Assembly: GCF_000219625.1 (NCBI RefSeq)
Contig: NC_018209.1
Span: 930,001-994,000, forward strand
Length of the DNA stretch: 64,000 nt
Reading direction: 5' to 3'
DNA from: Zymoseptoria tritici IPO323
Lineage: Eukaryota > Ascomycota > Dothideomycetes > Mycosphaerellales > Mycosphaerellaceae
Part shown: piece by piece, positions 31,837 to 41,678 of the stretch
Position numbering within the stretch: position 1 is the stretch's first letter
How the letters are laid out: every line of letters starts with the position of its first letter
Notes under the pieces: model-generated
What the model saw: the letters and a program-made list of their open reading frames with translations, nothing else
Database searches by the model: none
What the model was told of the DNA's origin: nothing
Program-made: the position numbers and the translations under genes

Positions 31837-34800
31837 ATGACGGACACGGAGACTACTATAGCGCAGATGACGCTCGTTGACTGGCTGGACGACCTTACCG
31901 TGCGCTTCCTACTGAATCTACCGCCCGCCGAACTGAGCAGTGTGCCACGACTCTGCTTCCAGGTTGAAGAGGCACAATGGTTCTACGAGGATTTTATTCG
32001 TCCAGCGAACCCTTCTCTACCGAGTCTGAACCTCCGGCAATTCTGCCTTACACTGTTCCAACATTGTCCCCTTCTAAGTGGCTTTAATGCGGCCCAGCAC
32101 CTTGCTGCGTATGAGGAGTTCCTGGCATACAAAGTGCGCGTACCGGTACGCGGCGCGATATTGATGGATGATAAAATGGAGAAAGTGCTGCTTGTGCGAG
32201 GCTGGAAGAAGGGTGCAAGCTGGAGCTTCCCCAGAGGGAAGATCAACAAGAACGAGCCAGATATTGATTGTGCTATTCGTGAGGTATACGAGGAGACGGG
32301 CTACGATGCTGCCGCTGCTGGTCTGGTGGAGAAGAATCTGCAATCGGATGGAGAAGTCAAGTCGATCGATGTCACGATGCGAGAACAGCATATGAAGCTG
32401 TTCGTCTTCCGTGGAGTGCCGCTCGAGACGTACTTCGAGCCCAGAACGCGCAAGGAGATCGGCAAGATCTCATGGTACAATATCAAGGACCTGCCAGGCT
32501 TCAAAAAGCAGAAGGGTCTTGCCGGGCAAGGCACAGGGGAGGCGCAGGCCGCCAAGTTCTACATGGTCGCGCCATTTCTTGGACATCTGAAAAGGTTCAT
32601 CAATCAGCAGAGGAAACCAAGTGGACCGACGCCACAGCATGTTGGAAGTGTTCCGGTCATTAATGACGGTCTACAGACCACTGTGACGGAGGACGAAGGA
32701 GATACCGAGGCGGAGCCATATCTCGAGAATGGCTTGGGTATACATCAGGGCTCTGCGGAAGCGCTCAAACGTCTGCTTGCGATTAAAAGTCCTATGATGA
32801 CGCCTGCACATCAAGTGGCACCGGAGGTCTCGTCGAGCAATTTGTTGGCGATGCTGCGGGGAGGTCAAAGTGCGAGTCAGACTCACTCCGTGCATTTGTC
32901 CTTCGATCCCAGGACACCTTTCGAACAAATCGACAATCCAATCCCAACTCAGCCCCCGGCATTGCGTCAGCCACAGCATCCGCAGCGATCAGAGGTCCAT
33001 CATCAACACCAAGGGTACCAGCAGGTTCAACATCAGCCACAGGAGTTCCTGGCTCAGCAGCACCGAAATGCGTCGATGCCAATGCCTGGCACTTTCGGAC
33101 CTCAGGGACAAGAAGCTTTCGGACAGGCACTACATCCCAGGCTCTCTGAGATGAAGCAGCAAACAAGTCAGCAACAAAGACAGCATAGTCTGCCTGTCTC
33201 AATGCACAATCAGGGACCACGACCAATCCCTCATCAGCAAAGTCATCAGGCGAATCTGCTTCAGGCTTTCCAAGGTCGTCCGCAGGCTTCGGTTCAGCCT
33301 CAAGTCTTGCCAGGTCCCAACGCGCCTTTGGCTAGCCCGATGCCCGTGCCGCATCAATGGAAGAATGGTACAGTAGAGCGTCCGGTCTCGCAAGGGCTTA
33401 TGAGCGCGCAGACTTCAATTGGCAGTGGTCCATCAGCTCCTGAAGCCTCCAAGCTACCGCCACCAAATCTAAACGCACATTCAATGAATTTGCTGAACGC
33501 GTTTAAGAATTCGAACAACAACTCAGCAGTCTCGAGCCAGGCAGCCCTGGCGCCTGGCGGCGGAACTCCGGGCAATGAGCAGCAGACCGCACTGCTTGAC
33601 CTTTTCCGCAAACCGTCCGCTTCTCAGGCTGCGAAACCTCCTCAGCCAGCTGAGCAGGCCAGTACAGCAATACCCTCATCTCCGACTGGCACAGACACCA
33701 CGATTACAGCATCTTCTCGTCCATCGACGAAACGGAAACCCACGTTCAATGAAATCACGAGAACCCTGCCGTTGAACCTCGCTCCCAGACAGCCTGTCCC
33801 TTCGAAAGCCGACTTCCCTCCGCTCCAGCCGCAACAGCCCATCGGGAGTCCCAAGCAGCCAACGCAGATACTGACAGCTCGGCCTCGCGAGCAAGATAAG
33901 CCCGCCTCGCCCCCAAAGCCGGATGCGAATGCTCGACCGAAAGCAGAGGGCAGGCCTCAAGATCCAGCAAGCCCACAGATTCGAGCATCTCCGCAGGGCA
34001 AGAAATCACAACCGAAGGCAGCAGGTTCTCCAAGGGAGCAACCGTATCATGTTGCTCAGTCGCCAAGGGCTGCCAGTAGGCCTAAGTCAAAGACACGCCA
34101 ACCCGAGACCTCTCAACCACCCGTGCCGCAATTCAGTATTTTGCAACGTCCAGGCTCTTCTGCAGGGATGGCGCCTCGATCGCCTGCAGTTCAGAGTCCG
34201 CTGCGGTTCGATGGCACGAAACCTGTGGCTTCCCTTCAGGTGCTGAAGCGACCTACTTCCTCTGAAGCAAGCGCCGCAGCTCCATTGACAGAAGATGCCG
34301 GCAAAAAGGAACAACTCCTGTCATTGCTTAGGAAGCCTAGCGCGGTACCAGTATCTTCTCAGTCCACCACTGCTCATGCTCCTCCACCGCAGACTACGCA
34401 GGAAAAGAACAACACTCTGCTCGGTCTTCTCACCGGCCGTAGCTCGACGCCAGTAATTGCAGTCAAGACACCCGAGCCGCCGGCAGCACCACAACTCCAG
34501 CCGGAACGGAATGCGTCCTACCAAGGTCAGCCGGCGCGGAGCAATACTGCGAAACAAAGCAACCTGCTCAACCTGTTTACTTCAGGCTCGAAGTCGACGA
34601 GTATGGGTAGTCCAGGAACACCGATTTCTCCCTTCACGCTGGGCACGCCAGCTACCAAAGGCAGACAGCAGGTTCCGTTCGGTACTGATTTACTGCCGGA
34701 GCCCAGGTCGCGAGTTGGTAGTATGGCTTCGGCCGTTAGCAACGGCAGCGCAAGTGGACAGCAAACCCCGACTGAAGCTAAAGACTTCTTGCTGGGTTAT

Positions 34801-34851
34801 CTTAATGGTGTGGTGCAGAAGGAAGGATATCGTGGGACGAAGAAGGTGTGA
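31837..34851 (+). CDS. DCP2: mRNA-decapping enzyme Dcp2
   Basis: Intronless, 1004 aa. Residues 10-95 are the Dcp2 regulatory box A domain (LVDWLDDLTVRFLLNLPP, QVEEAQWFYEDFIRP) that binds Dcp1. The Nudix domain follows (PVRGAILMDDKMEKVLLVRGW), with the Nudix box from Gly134 to Gly155, ending REVYEETGY; Glu149, Glu152 and Glu153 coordinate the metal. Box B is around residues 230-250 (FYMVAPFLGHLKRFI). The remaining 750 residues are disordered, rich in Gln/Pro/Ser. They hold about seven short leucine motifs of the LLxxF/L type: LLAMLRGG (32842), LLQAFQGR (33256), LLNAFK (33490), LLDLFRKP (33595), LLSLLRKP (34318), LLGLLTGR (34417) and LLNLFTSG (34564). Such helical leucine-rich motifs recruit Edc3 and Pat1. 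Dcp2 removes the 5' cap of mRNAs in P-bodies. The ATG at 31837 is the first in frame. Confidence 0.96.
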   Translation: MTDTETTIAQMTLVDWLDDLTVRFLLNLPPAELSSVPRLCFQVEEAQWFYEDFIRPANPSLPSLNLRQFCLTLFQHCPLLSGFNAAQHLAAYEEFLAYKVRVPVRGAILMDDKMEKVLLVRGWKKGASWSFPRGKINKNEPDIDCAIREVYEETGYDAAAAGLVEKNLQSDGEVKSIDVTMREQHMKLFVFRGVPLETYFEPRTRKEIGKISWYNIKDLPGFKKQKGLAGQGTGEAQAAKFYMVAPFLGHLKRFINQQRKPSGPTPQHVGSVPVINDGLQTTVTEDEGDTEAEPYLENGLGIHQGSAEALKRLLAIKSPMMTPAHQVAPEVSSSNLLAMLRGGQSASQTHSVHLSFDPRTPFEQIDNPIPTQPPALRQPQHPQRSEVHHQHQGYQQVQHQPQEFLAQQHRNASMPMPGTFGPQGQEAFGQALHPRLSEMKQQTSQQQRQHSLPVSMHNQGPRPIPHQQSHQANLLQAFQGRPQASVQPQVLPGPNAPLASPMPVPHQWKNGTVERPVSQGLMSAQTSIGSGPSAPEASKLPPPNLNAHSMNLLNAFKNSNNNSAVSSQAALAPGGGTPGNEQQTALLDLFRKPSASQAAKPPQPAEQASTAIPSSPTGTDTTITASSRPSTKRKPTFNEITRTLPLNLAPRQPVPSKADFPPLQPQQPIGSPKQPTQILTARPREQDKPASPPKPDANARPKAEGRPQDPASPQIRASPQGKKSQPKAAGSPREQPYHVAQSPRAASRPKSKTRQPETSQPPVPQFSILQRPGSSAGMAPRSPAVQSPLRFDGTKPVASLQVLKRPTSSEASAAAPLTEDAGKKEQLLSLLRKPSAVPVSSQSTTAHAPPPQTTQEKNNTLLGLLTGRSSTPVIAVKTPEPPAAPQLQPERNASYQGQPARSNTAKQSNLLNLFTSGSKSTSMGSPGTPISPFTLGTPATKGRQQVPFGTDLLPEPRSRVGSMASAVSNGSASGQQTPTEAKDFLLGYLNGVVQKEGYRGTKKV

Positions 34852-35269
34852 TGACTATGAAATTGGCGAATTCAGTATTGACGTCTAGCACGTGGAATGA
34901 TTGATGCTCGAATGCACGATTTCGTCCGCGACTTCCGATGAGCAAATCGATCTACGTGGTTCAGTTGTGCACTAGTGCGATCTTCACGGTGACCACTGTC
35001 GTGGCCATCGCTAGCGCACCAGCCCCTCTCTCTGTCTCCTGTTCCGACTGTCCCTCGTCTAACTACCGACTTTATTAACCCTGGTGCACATATACCCTCT
35101 ACTCCGTCCTCAGCAGATATGTCGTTGTTGCCCGAATAAATTCTTGACGTTGGAAACTGACAAGAGTGTGCACGAATAACGCGGTTGCAGGTTACAGACC
35201 TCGTGAGAGGCGGCACAGCACGACGGTGTCGACATACCAAAACGACATTTCTGCAGACCAGGATTCAAG
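34852..35269. other. Intergenic, DCP2 3' side to the FAD-monooxygenase gene
   Basis: 418 bp between two plus-strand genes. A TATTAACC-like stretch lies near 35073. No gene seen. Confidence 0.45.
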
Positions 35270-37490
35270 ATGGGATCAACGAACTCGGATTCAGCCGGCG
35301 GCGACCATAAGTCCAAGCCTCCACCGTTATCAACGAACCCGGAGGTAATCGCTGAGAAGCTTACCTCACCGTCGAACATGGAAACATCGTCTCGTGACGA
35401 TAGAGCGCAGTCACCACCGACGAGCTCAGCAACCTCCGCTCACTTCAATTTGCCGAAGAGCGAAGCTAGCACTCCAGGTGTGGAAAAGCCATCTTACGAT
35501 TTGCCCTTGGTTAGCACTATCCCAGGAGCATTCCCCGATGAACCCGCCGCGAGTCTGACCGATTCCCAGTTGACCAAACAATCTCTCAAGGTCGGACTCG
35601 TTGGCGCAGGCATTGGTGGCCTTACGGCTGCGATTGCCATTGCGCGAGCAGGTTGCGATGTCACCGTCCTTGAGGCTGCGGCCGAGCTTGGTGAAATTGG
35701 AGCTGGGATTCAGATCACTCCGTAAGTAGACCGGAAGGGAGAGCGTGTCTCCAGCTTGCCATGACCATGCCTTCGATCAGCTAGGGATGTATCATCGACT
35801 TCACTAACCCTTGCCTCTTCGGCTTTGATAGGAACGTCTCTCGCCTGCTGATTCGATATGGCGTGGACCAAATTATAGGAGACAATCTCGTACAGTCGAA
35901 CAATATCAACATGAGGAACAGGGATGGCATCGTTGTGCAGAGAACTGAGGTGAGTGAACGAAGCGTTCTCCAAGTGTCCGTGTGCGAATAGTATACTGAC
36001 GGACGGTGTGACCGCCTAGCTCTACCCCAAGACCGTCAGAGAGTTCGGCTTTCCATGGTGGTCTGTTCATCGCCATCACCTGATCAACGGACTCGCTGAA
36101 GCAGCCAGGAGACACGGCGTCGAGATCGTAACGAATGCTAGGGTAGCAAATATCGTTTACAAAACTTCGCCGGTCGAGGTCGAAACGGAGGAAGGAAAAG
36201 ACTACAGTTTCGATCTCCTCATTGGAAGCGACGGTCTGAATTCTGTCGTTCGCACCACCTTGTTCCCAAAAGTCTTCCCAAGGACGATCACGAACGTCGC
36301 CGCGTTAGTTCTTCAAGGATCATTTGCTGGAATGCAGCTGACATCGCCAGGTACCGAGCTGTCCTCCCATACGAGGAGGTTTACCGCAACGTGCCAGAAT
36401 CACGGGACTTTGGAAACGATATCGACGTCTTCACCATGGAGAAGGGCTACGTGATCATGTATCCCATTGCGGCTGTATGTGAAGCCACCAAAAGGGAAAA
36501 TTTTCGTTTCGGGAGGCTGGCTTGCTGACATATTTTGGGGAGGGAACAGGGGCGCGAGTGGAACGCAGTAATGGCACATGTTACAGACAAACCCGTGACG
36601 GACGTGGAAGAAGACTGCTCGATGGAGGAGATGCGAGAGTACTACAAAGACATGGATGAGAGAGTCACGAAAATTCTGGAGCTCGTTCCTTCAACGAAAC
36701 GTTGGCCGCTGATGACTGTGGGCCCACTGAAGTCGTGGTCGAGTCCGCAGAAGAATGTGGCTATTATGGGTAAGTTTGCGAAGAATTCGAAGCCTGCGGG
36801 ATCGTTTGCGTTTCTCTCTCAGGCCATGCCAGGCTTTTCGTTGATCGATCACATTTTGTTACAACATCGCTAACCCTTGCCGTAGGTGATGCAGCCCATG
36901 CAATGGTTAACCATCTCGATCAGGGAGCTGCGACGAGTATGGTAGGTAGTCTGCGAGATCATACCAACGACAGGTAGCTGACCGCCTCGCAGGAAGATGG
37001 CGCATTTCTCGGCCGGGTCCTCAGAGAAGTGATCACTGGTGTTCTGACCCTACCAGAGGCCGTGAAAATCTACGAAGACACTCGAATGCCACGAGCTTGG
37101 GCCAAGCAACAAGAGTCCTTCATCAACGGTTCCATATTCATGGCCGATGAGCCGCGAGGTCGTCTCAGAGACGAAGCAGCCGCAGATTCCGTCGCAGAAA
37201 CAAAAGCCATGTCTGAAGTATGGAACCTCGACTCGAAAGCAGCCGTCACAGGGCCAGACGAGAATGCCCTATGCCCGAATCTCTGGGGTGCTCCGGAGAC
37301 GCTGCAGAGTGTCTTCTCCTACGACCCGGAAGGCGACGCAGACTTCGCGGTCATCAAGCATATTCAGGACACCACGCCGTGGGATAAAGTGACGGGAGTC
37401 AGCGAGGGCTTGGAAGAGAAGTTGACGGGTTGGTTCTGGCCCAAAGATCAGGTTGGCCGTGTGGCGAAGGCTAGAGGGACAGACCTATAG
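35270..37490 (+). CDS. FAD-dependent monooxygenase, salicylate-hydroxylase-like
   Basis: Seven exons: 35270-35721, 35832-35949, 36020-36303, 36351-36474, 36550-36769, 36886-36941 and 36993-37490; phases all match; 583 aa. The FAD-binding GxGxxG is VGAGIGGLTAAIAIARAG at about residues 111-128. The middle motif is LIGSDGLNSVVR, and the second FAD/ribityl motif is GDAAHAMVNHLDQGA followed by SMEDGAFL. This is the class A flavoprotein aromatic hydroxylase family, which uses NAD(P)H and O2 to hydroxylate salicylate, 6-hydroxynicotinate and related rings; the substrate is not predictable here. The first 106 residues are a Ser/Pro/Thr-rich extension not usual in the family, though in frame with the only suitable ATG. 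The 47-bp intron 3 is near the lower size limit but has a GCTGAC branch site and restores the conserved AAYRAVLPYEEVY. Confidence 0.88.
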
Positions 37491-38573
37491 TCAGAGAGAC
37501 TTGTTTGTTCCGCGCGATCGATCGCAACGCACAGTAAGACTCACTGCGGTGAGAGCTCTTCTAAAGGGTGCCGAGAAAATACCCTTGCTCTTTACAGTAC
37601 GTTCCACTGATTCAAGATGTTCTGTTACCTGAACAGGCTACGAGATGTCCTGATACCTTACACATGCTCGTTCTCAAGGCCTCCTGCTAACTTACCTGCA
37701 CGGCTATGAGACTGCTCCACTAAGTTATCAGACCGGCGATCAAACCGTGCTGCTATGATACATGGACATGTTCTGCTGTGGTACTGGGAGATGTTCCGTC
37801 ATGATACTAGCACACGTGCCGAGCACGTCTCTGTTCATGTGCAGATAAGTCGAATGTACGCCTTCCTGGTATTGTACTCGTGTATGTTACTGTGCGCTTA
37901 GAGAGCTGTGCCGCAATAAGACTTGTACACGTACTGCTAGGTCATATGTACATCTCGGAAGCTGTCCAGCCACTGTATCTGTGCTGCTAAGAAGACGTCT
38001 TGCTAATTTACCAGTACAGCTTGGAAGACATCCTGCCGAGTTACCTGTACTCGACGATAGTGTGTTATTTGAAGCTATAGACTATAGTTACGTTGTGCTC
38101 ATTGTCCATCGCAGCCTACCTCCGGACATGAATCTACAGTAGTCCTATGAGCGCATGTGAACGCCAAGCCTCAAAATTGCCTCATTCGGCGAGGAGAAGC
38201 AGAGCAAGAGGAAGGAAGTGAGAATGCATTGCAGAGTCGAGATCGAGGACTCATACTCACTTACTGCATCAGGCGCATTCATTCATATAATATCTTGGCC
38301 GTCAGAGGGAGTCGGGACAGTTGGTCCCGGTAGTTGAACGACATCGCCCGACCCCACCAGTCGCCCCGCCAATGGTGTCCGACCCCGCTCGAGCTGGGGA
38401 TGATGCGGAGGAAGCTGACTGCCCTGCACAGTGCACTACCCCTTGGCTTTCTTGAGTGCTGCTTCCTTAGAGACTGGAAGCCTTTGGTCTCTCGATCTTC
38501 TTCGATTCACTCCAATTTGGATCGCTATTCCAGAGACAGAAGCTTCTTCCACGGAGACAAGTACACAAGCAAG
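37491..38573. other. Gene-free region with degenerate repeat, upstream of the dihydroxyacetone kinase gene
   Basis: About 1.1 kb without credible coding frames (few open frames exist at all in 37.5-38.3 kb). Its central half is the repeat array described separately; the last 250 bp hold the kinase promoter, with a CATATAATATC AT-rich motif at about 38283-38293. Confidence 0.6.
37612..38060 (+). repeat. Degenerate tandem repeat, unit about 28-37 bp
   Basis: Units read roughly GAnGTCCTGCTAAsTTACCTG then TACAGCTATG. The clearest copies are at 37991-38023 and 38024-38058 (33-bp step). Others start near 37614, 37641, 37678 and 37708. The middle (37740-37960) has weaker copies that share TGCTATGATAC and TGTAC words. 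Reverse-oriented relatives lie at 12196-12320 and a possible forward one at 48050-48150. Read by eye; copy number and limits are approximate. Confidence 0.6.
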
Positions 38574-40386
38574 ATGGGTTGTAAGCAGGTCACCAGCATC
38601 TATCACTCACATACTGCTACTAATGACGATTCCAACAGCAAAACACTTCATAAACGACCCGACCCATCTGGTTAACAGCGCTCTAGAGAGTATAACTCTC
38701 ACAAACCCCAACACCGCCTACGATTCCAAGAACAAGATAGTCTACCTCCGTCCTGACGCAGCAAAACCTCAAGTCTCCATTGTTTCTGGCGGAGGATCCG
38801 GCCATGAACCTTCCTTCGCAGCTTTCGTTGGTCCAGGTCTGCTGAGTGGTGCTGTTGCAGGGACGATTTTCGCTAGTCCCTCGGCCGAGCAGGTGAGGCG
38901 ATGTATCCTGGAGCGGGTGGAGACGAGTAAGGGCGCGTTGGTTGTGGTTATGAATTATACGGGCGATGTATTGAACTTCGGTATGGCCGTAGAGAAGGCG
39001 AAAGCCGCCGGTCTAGACGTCCGAATGGTGGTAATGGGCGATGATGCTGGTGTGGGTAGGGCGCAAGGCGGAAAGGTTGGACGTAGGGGTATCGCTGGCA
39101 CGGTGTTCATCCACAAGATCGCCGGTGCGCTTGCTGCCACAGGAGCAAGTCTGGACGATGTTGAGAAGGTTGCCAAGGCGGTGGCAGAGAACACCGTCTC
39201 GATTGGCTCTTCCTTGAGCCACGTACATGTTCCTGGACGAGATGTCTCGAGCGAGGAGGAAGAGTCGCTGAAGAAGGACGAGATCGAAATTGGAATGGGC
39301 ATCCACAATGAGAATGGTGCTGAAGTCACGAAGAACGATCTGCCGACAACGGTCAAGACGATGCTCAAGTACATGCTTGACGCTGGCGACCAGGATCGCG
39401 GCTTTCTCAAGGTCGACAAATCCGACGAGACGGTGCTATTGATCAACAATCTCGGTGGCGTTTCCGTGTTGGAGTTGGGCGGTATCACGACGGAGGTCGT
39501 CAAGCAACTGGAGAAGGACCACGGAATCAAGCCGGTACGGATCCTCGCAGGGACGTTCATGACCTCTTTGAATGGCCTAGGATTCTCGATTTCTCTGCTC
39601 AAGGTCACGCATCTGGCCGTCGGCTCAGTGCTAGAGCTATTAGACGCTCCATCGGAAGCTGCTGGGTGGTCAGCGGCTATTAGCAGCAAGACATGGTCGA
39701 ACAAGCCCTCTCAGACACGAGAAACTGGATCTGGCAACAAAATTGAGAACAAGCCTTGCGGCATATCTCTAGACCCATCGACCAAGACAGCGCTCGCGAA
39801 AGCTTTGGATCGAGTCATTGCTGCCGAGCCAGATGTGACGAAATATGACACAGTCGTGGGTGACGGCGATTGTGGTATTGGTCTGAAGCGTGGTGCGGAG
39901 GGCATCAAGAAGTATCTGGACTCCGGCTCGGAACAGAAAGATGCAGCACTGTTTGTCGATGGCATCGTTGAAGTCGTTGAGAGTGATATGGACGGGACTT
40001 CGGGCGCGCTTTATGCCATATTCTTGAATGCGGTCGCATACGGACTGCGACAGCAAAGTGGAGGCAGCGGCGGCTCGGCAGATGCCAAGGTATGGGCGAA
40101 AGCGCTCGACACCGCCATGGAGACTTTGGGCCAGTATACGCAGGCAAAAGTGGGAGATCGCACACTTGTGGATGCTCTTGCGCCTTTTGTCGAGCAACTT
40201 AATAGCACGTCAGATGTACAGAAGGCTGCTCAGGCGGCGGACGAAGGAGCCAAGAAAACGAAGGGTATGAAGGCCAATCTGGGACGCACGGTGTATGTCG
40301 GTGGCAGCGGCTACGAGGAGGTTCCAGATCCTGGTGCTCATGGCCTTGCGGAATTCTTCAAAGGTCTCGCGGAGGCATTGCGGTAA
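38574..40386 (+). CDS. DAK1: Dihydroxyacetone kinase (single-chain, ATP-dependent)
   Basis: Exons 38574-38580 (7 nt, ATG GGT T) and 38639-40386; intron GTAAGC...CCAACAG, 58 bp; 584 aa. The spliced start reads MGSKHFINDPTHLVNSAL, as in fungal orthologues, so the long unspliced frame beginning at 38431 is not used. The DhaK part carries SGGGSGHEPSFAAFVGPGLL and the substrate-binding His in SLSHVHVPG. The DhaL ATP-binding part carries VVGDGDCGIGLKRGAEG and DMDGTSGALYAIFLNA. It phosphorylates dihydroxyacetone (and glyceraldehyde) with ATP. Roles in fungi are glycerol catabolism through glycerol dehydrogenase and removal of toxic dihydroxyacetone. Length equals that of yeast Dak1 (584 aa). Confidence 0.96.
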
Positions 40387-40721
40387 TTGGGAAACATCAT
40401 ATCGGGGCTTCCTGCTTGTGGAAGCCGCAGAGCGGCACGACCTGCTTTTCGAGTGTATGGTAGCTTCATAATACATAGCCCGGGTCTCGGACTCATACAG
40501 ACCCACTCGTGCTGCACTCGTGTGCATTTCCTTGCGCTACTTTTCATGAGCGCTCTGCAATCATGCCCAAACAAGCCTTCGAGCGCGTCCGCGTCTGGAC
40601 AGATCCCTTCCTCAATCATCGTTCGCTCTCGTGTCCCTTCTCTGCATTCCTCCGCCCGCTGAAAGCCTCTTCACAATGCAGATCCCACTCATGCGGTCCA
40701 TTTCATTCTCCCGAAATCCCT
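40387..40721. other. Convergent intergenic region, DAK1 / SMD2
   Basis: 335 bp between facing 3' ends. It contains an imperfect inverted match around the stop side (GCTTCCTGCTTGTGGAAGC at 40408-40426), which could form a small hairpin. No gene seen. Confidence 0.5.
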
Positions 40722-41150
40722 TCAACTCAACAGCACCAAAATCACACTATCACCCCTCAAGAACATCTTGCTGATGAACCGGTCCTTGTTCACTGGGCGG
40801 CCCTTCTTGCCATCCGTCAATCTTGGAACTTCCGTCCACATCTCCTTGACGTTCTCCAGAACCATGTTGCAGTGTCGGTCGAAGGCTTTTACGCGCGCGA
40901 GCATTTTGCGGTTGTTGCGGCACGAAATCAGGACTTGCGCATGGTTGCGCACGGCGGTTTGGAGGAGCGACAGAGGACCAGAAGTGAATTCGTGGGTTTC
41001 GAGGAGGCCGATCTCATATTCGCTGTGATTTGAGTATTAGCTGATGTCGTCGTCGCTGTCGCAACTGGAGGACAAGACTCACGTCAGCTCGGCGCGCGGC
41101 TTCGCTAAGAGCTCCTGAATCTTCGCATCGGGGGCAGCTGCGGAGGCCAT
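40722..41150 (-). CDS. SMD2: Small nuclear ribonucleoprotein Sm D2
   Basis: Exons 41083-41150 and 40722-41022, 60-bp intron (GTGAGT...AATCACAG) splitting a Thr codon; 122 aa. After [23 protein letters not shown] comes the D2-specific helix [20 protein letters not shown], then Sm1 ([29 protein letters not shown]) read in pieces, a D2-type loop ([19 protein letters not shown]) and Sm2 ([16 protein letters not shown]). SmD2 is part of the seven-membered Sm ring on U1, U2, U4 and U5 snRNAs and needed for snRNP assembly and splicing. Length fits (yeast 110, human 118 aa). Confidence 0.97.
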
Positions 41151-41678
41151 TGTGACAATGTGCTGTGTAGGTGATGTGGTGTGGTTTGGTTGTGGGTGAT
41201 GCGACTTTGCAGTCGTTTGTCCTAACTTGTCGTGCTGAGCCTGAGGCAAAAGTTGGGGAAGGAAGGCACGTGCTAGCCAGGTTTAGCGCGCTAGAGGAAC
41301 TTTACGCCAGTCGCCAGACGCGTTCGAGCTGCATGTCGTCTCTGCATGTCGTCTACACTCGACACCACTTCGACTCTCCTTCTTCATTTCACATACAACA
41401 ACATCCTTCACATGCCGACATATGCACACTCACTGGACGAATCTCACACGATCACGTGAATCATTCGAGGCAGCTTTCTCCATTTCTACCACGACGGCCA
41501 GCTACACTCTTCACGGACCCCGCCATACGATTCCGCGTCCAGCCTCCGACTCGATTCACCTCAAACACACCAGAGTATGCTGTAGCACGCGTGCAGCCTC
41601 CAGCCCGCTCGCGAGGCATCTATATCCTCAATTATCTTCAGTTCTGGATCCTTCACTTCTACAACAACATCCTCGAAC
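41151..41678. promoter_or_regulatory. Divergent promoter region, SMD2 / Ams2-like gene
   Basis: 528 bp between the two start codons. Two perfect ACGCGT words (listed separately) and one CACGTG at about 41267-41272 lie here. In 528 bp, about 0.1 copy of each 6-mer is expected by chance. Confidence 0.45.
41318..41592. promoter_or_regulatory. Two MCB boxes (ACGCGT) upstream of the Ams2-like gene
   Basis: ACGCGT at 41318-41323 and 41587-41592, respectively about 360 and 90 bp upstream of the ATG at 41679. The palindrome is the MluI cell-cycle box bound by MBF (Mbp1/Res-Swi6) in yeasts. The S. pombe counterpart Ams2 is cell-cycle regulated, peaking around S phase. Function here is inferred from position only. 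Confidence 0.4.

Noticed and set aside
38955..39704. 249-codon open frame antisense to DAK1.
   Set aside because: Ser/Thr/Pro-rich mirror of a conserved kinase; no independent evidence.
40900..41030. Suspected frameshift in SmD2.
   Set aside because: It came from a miscounted base in my own reading; the recount gives a continuous SmD2 frame across the intron.
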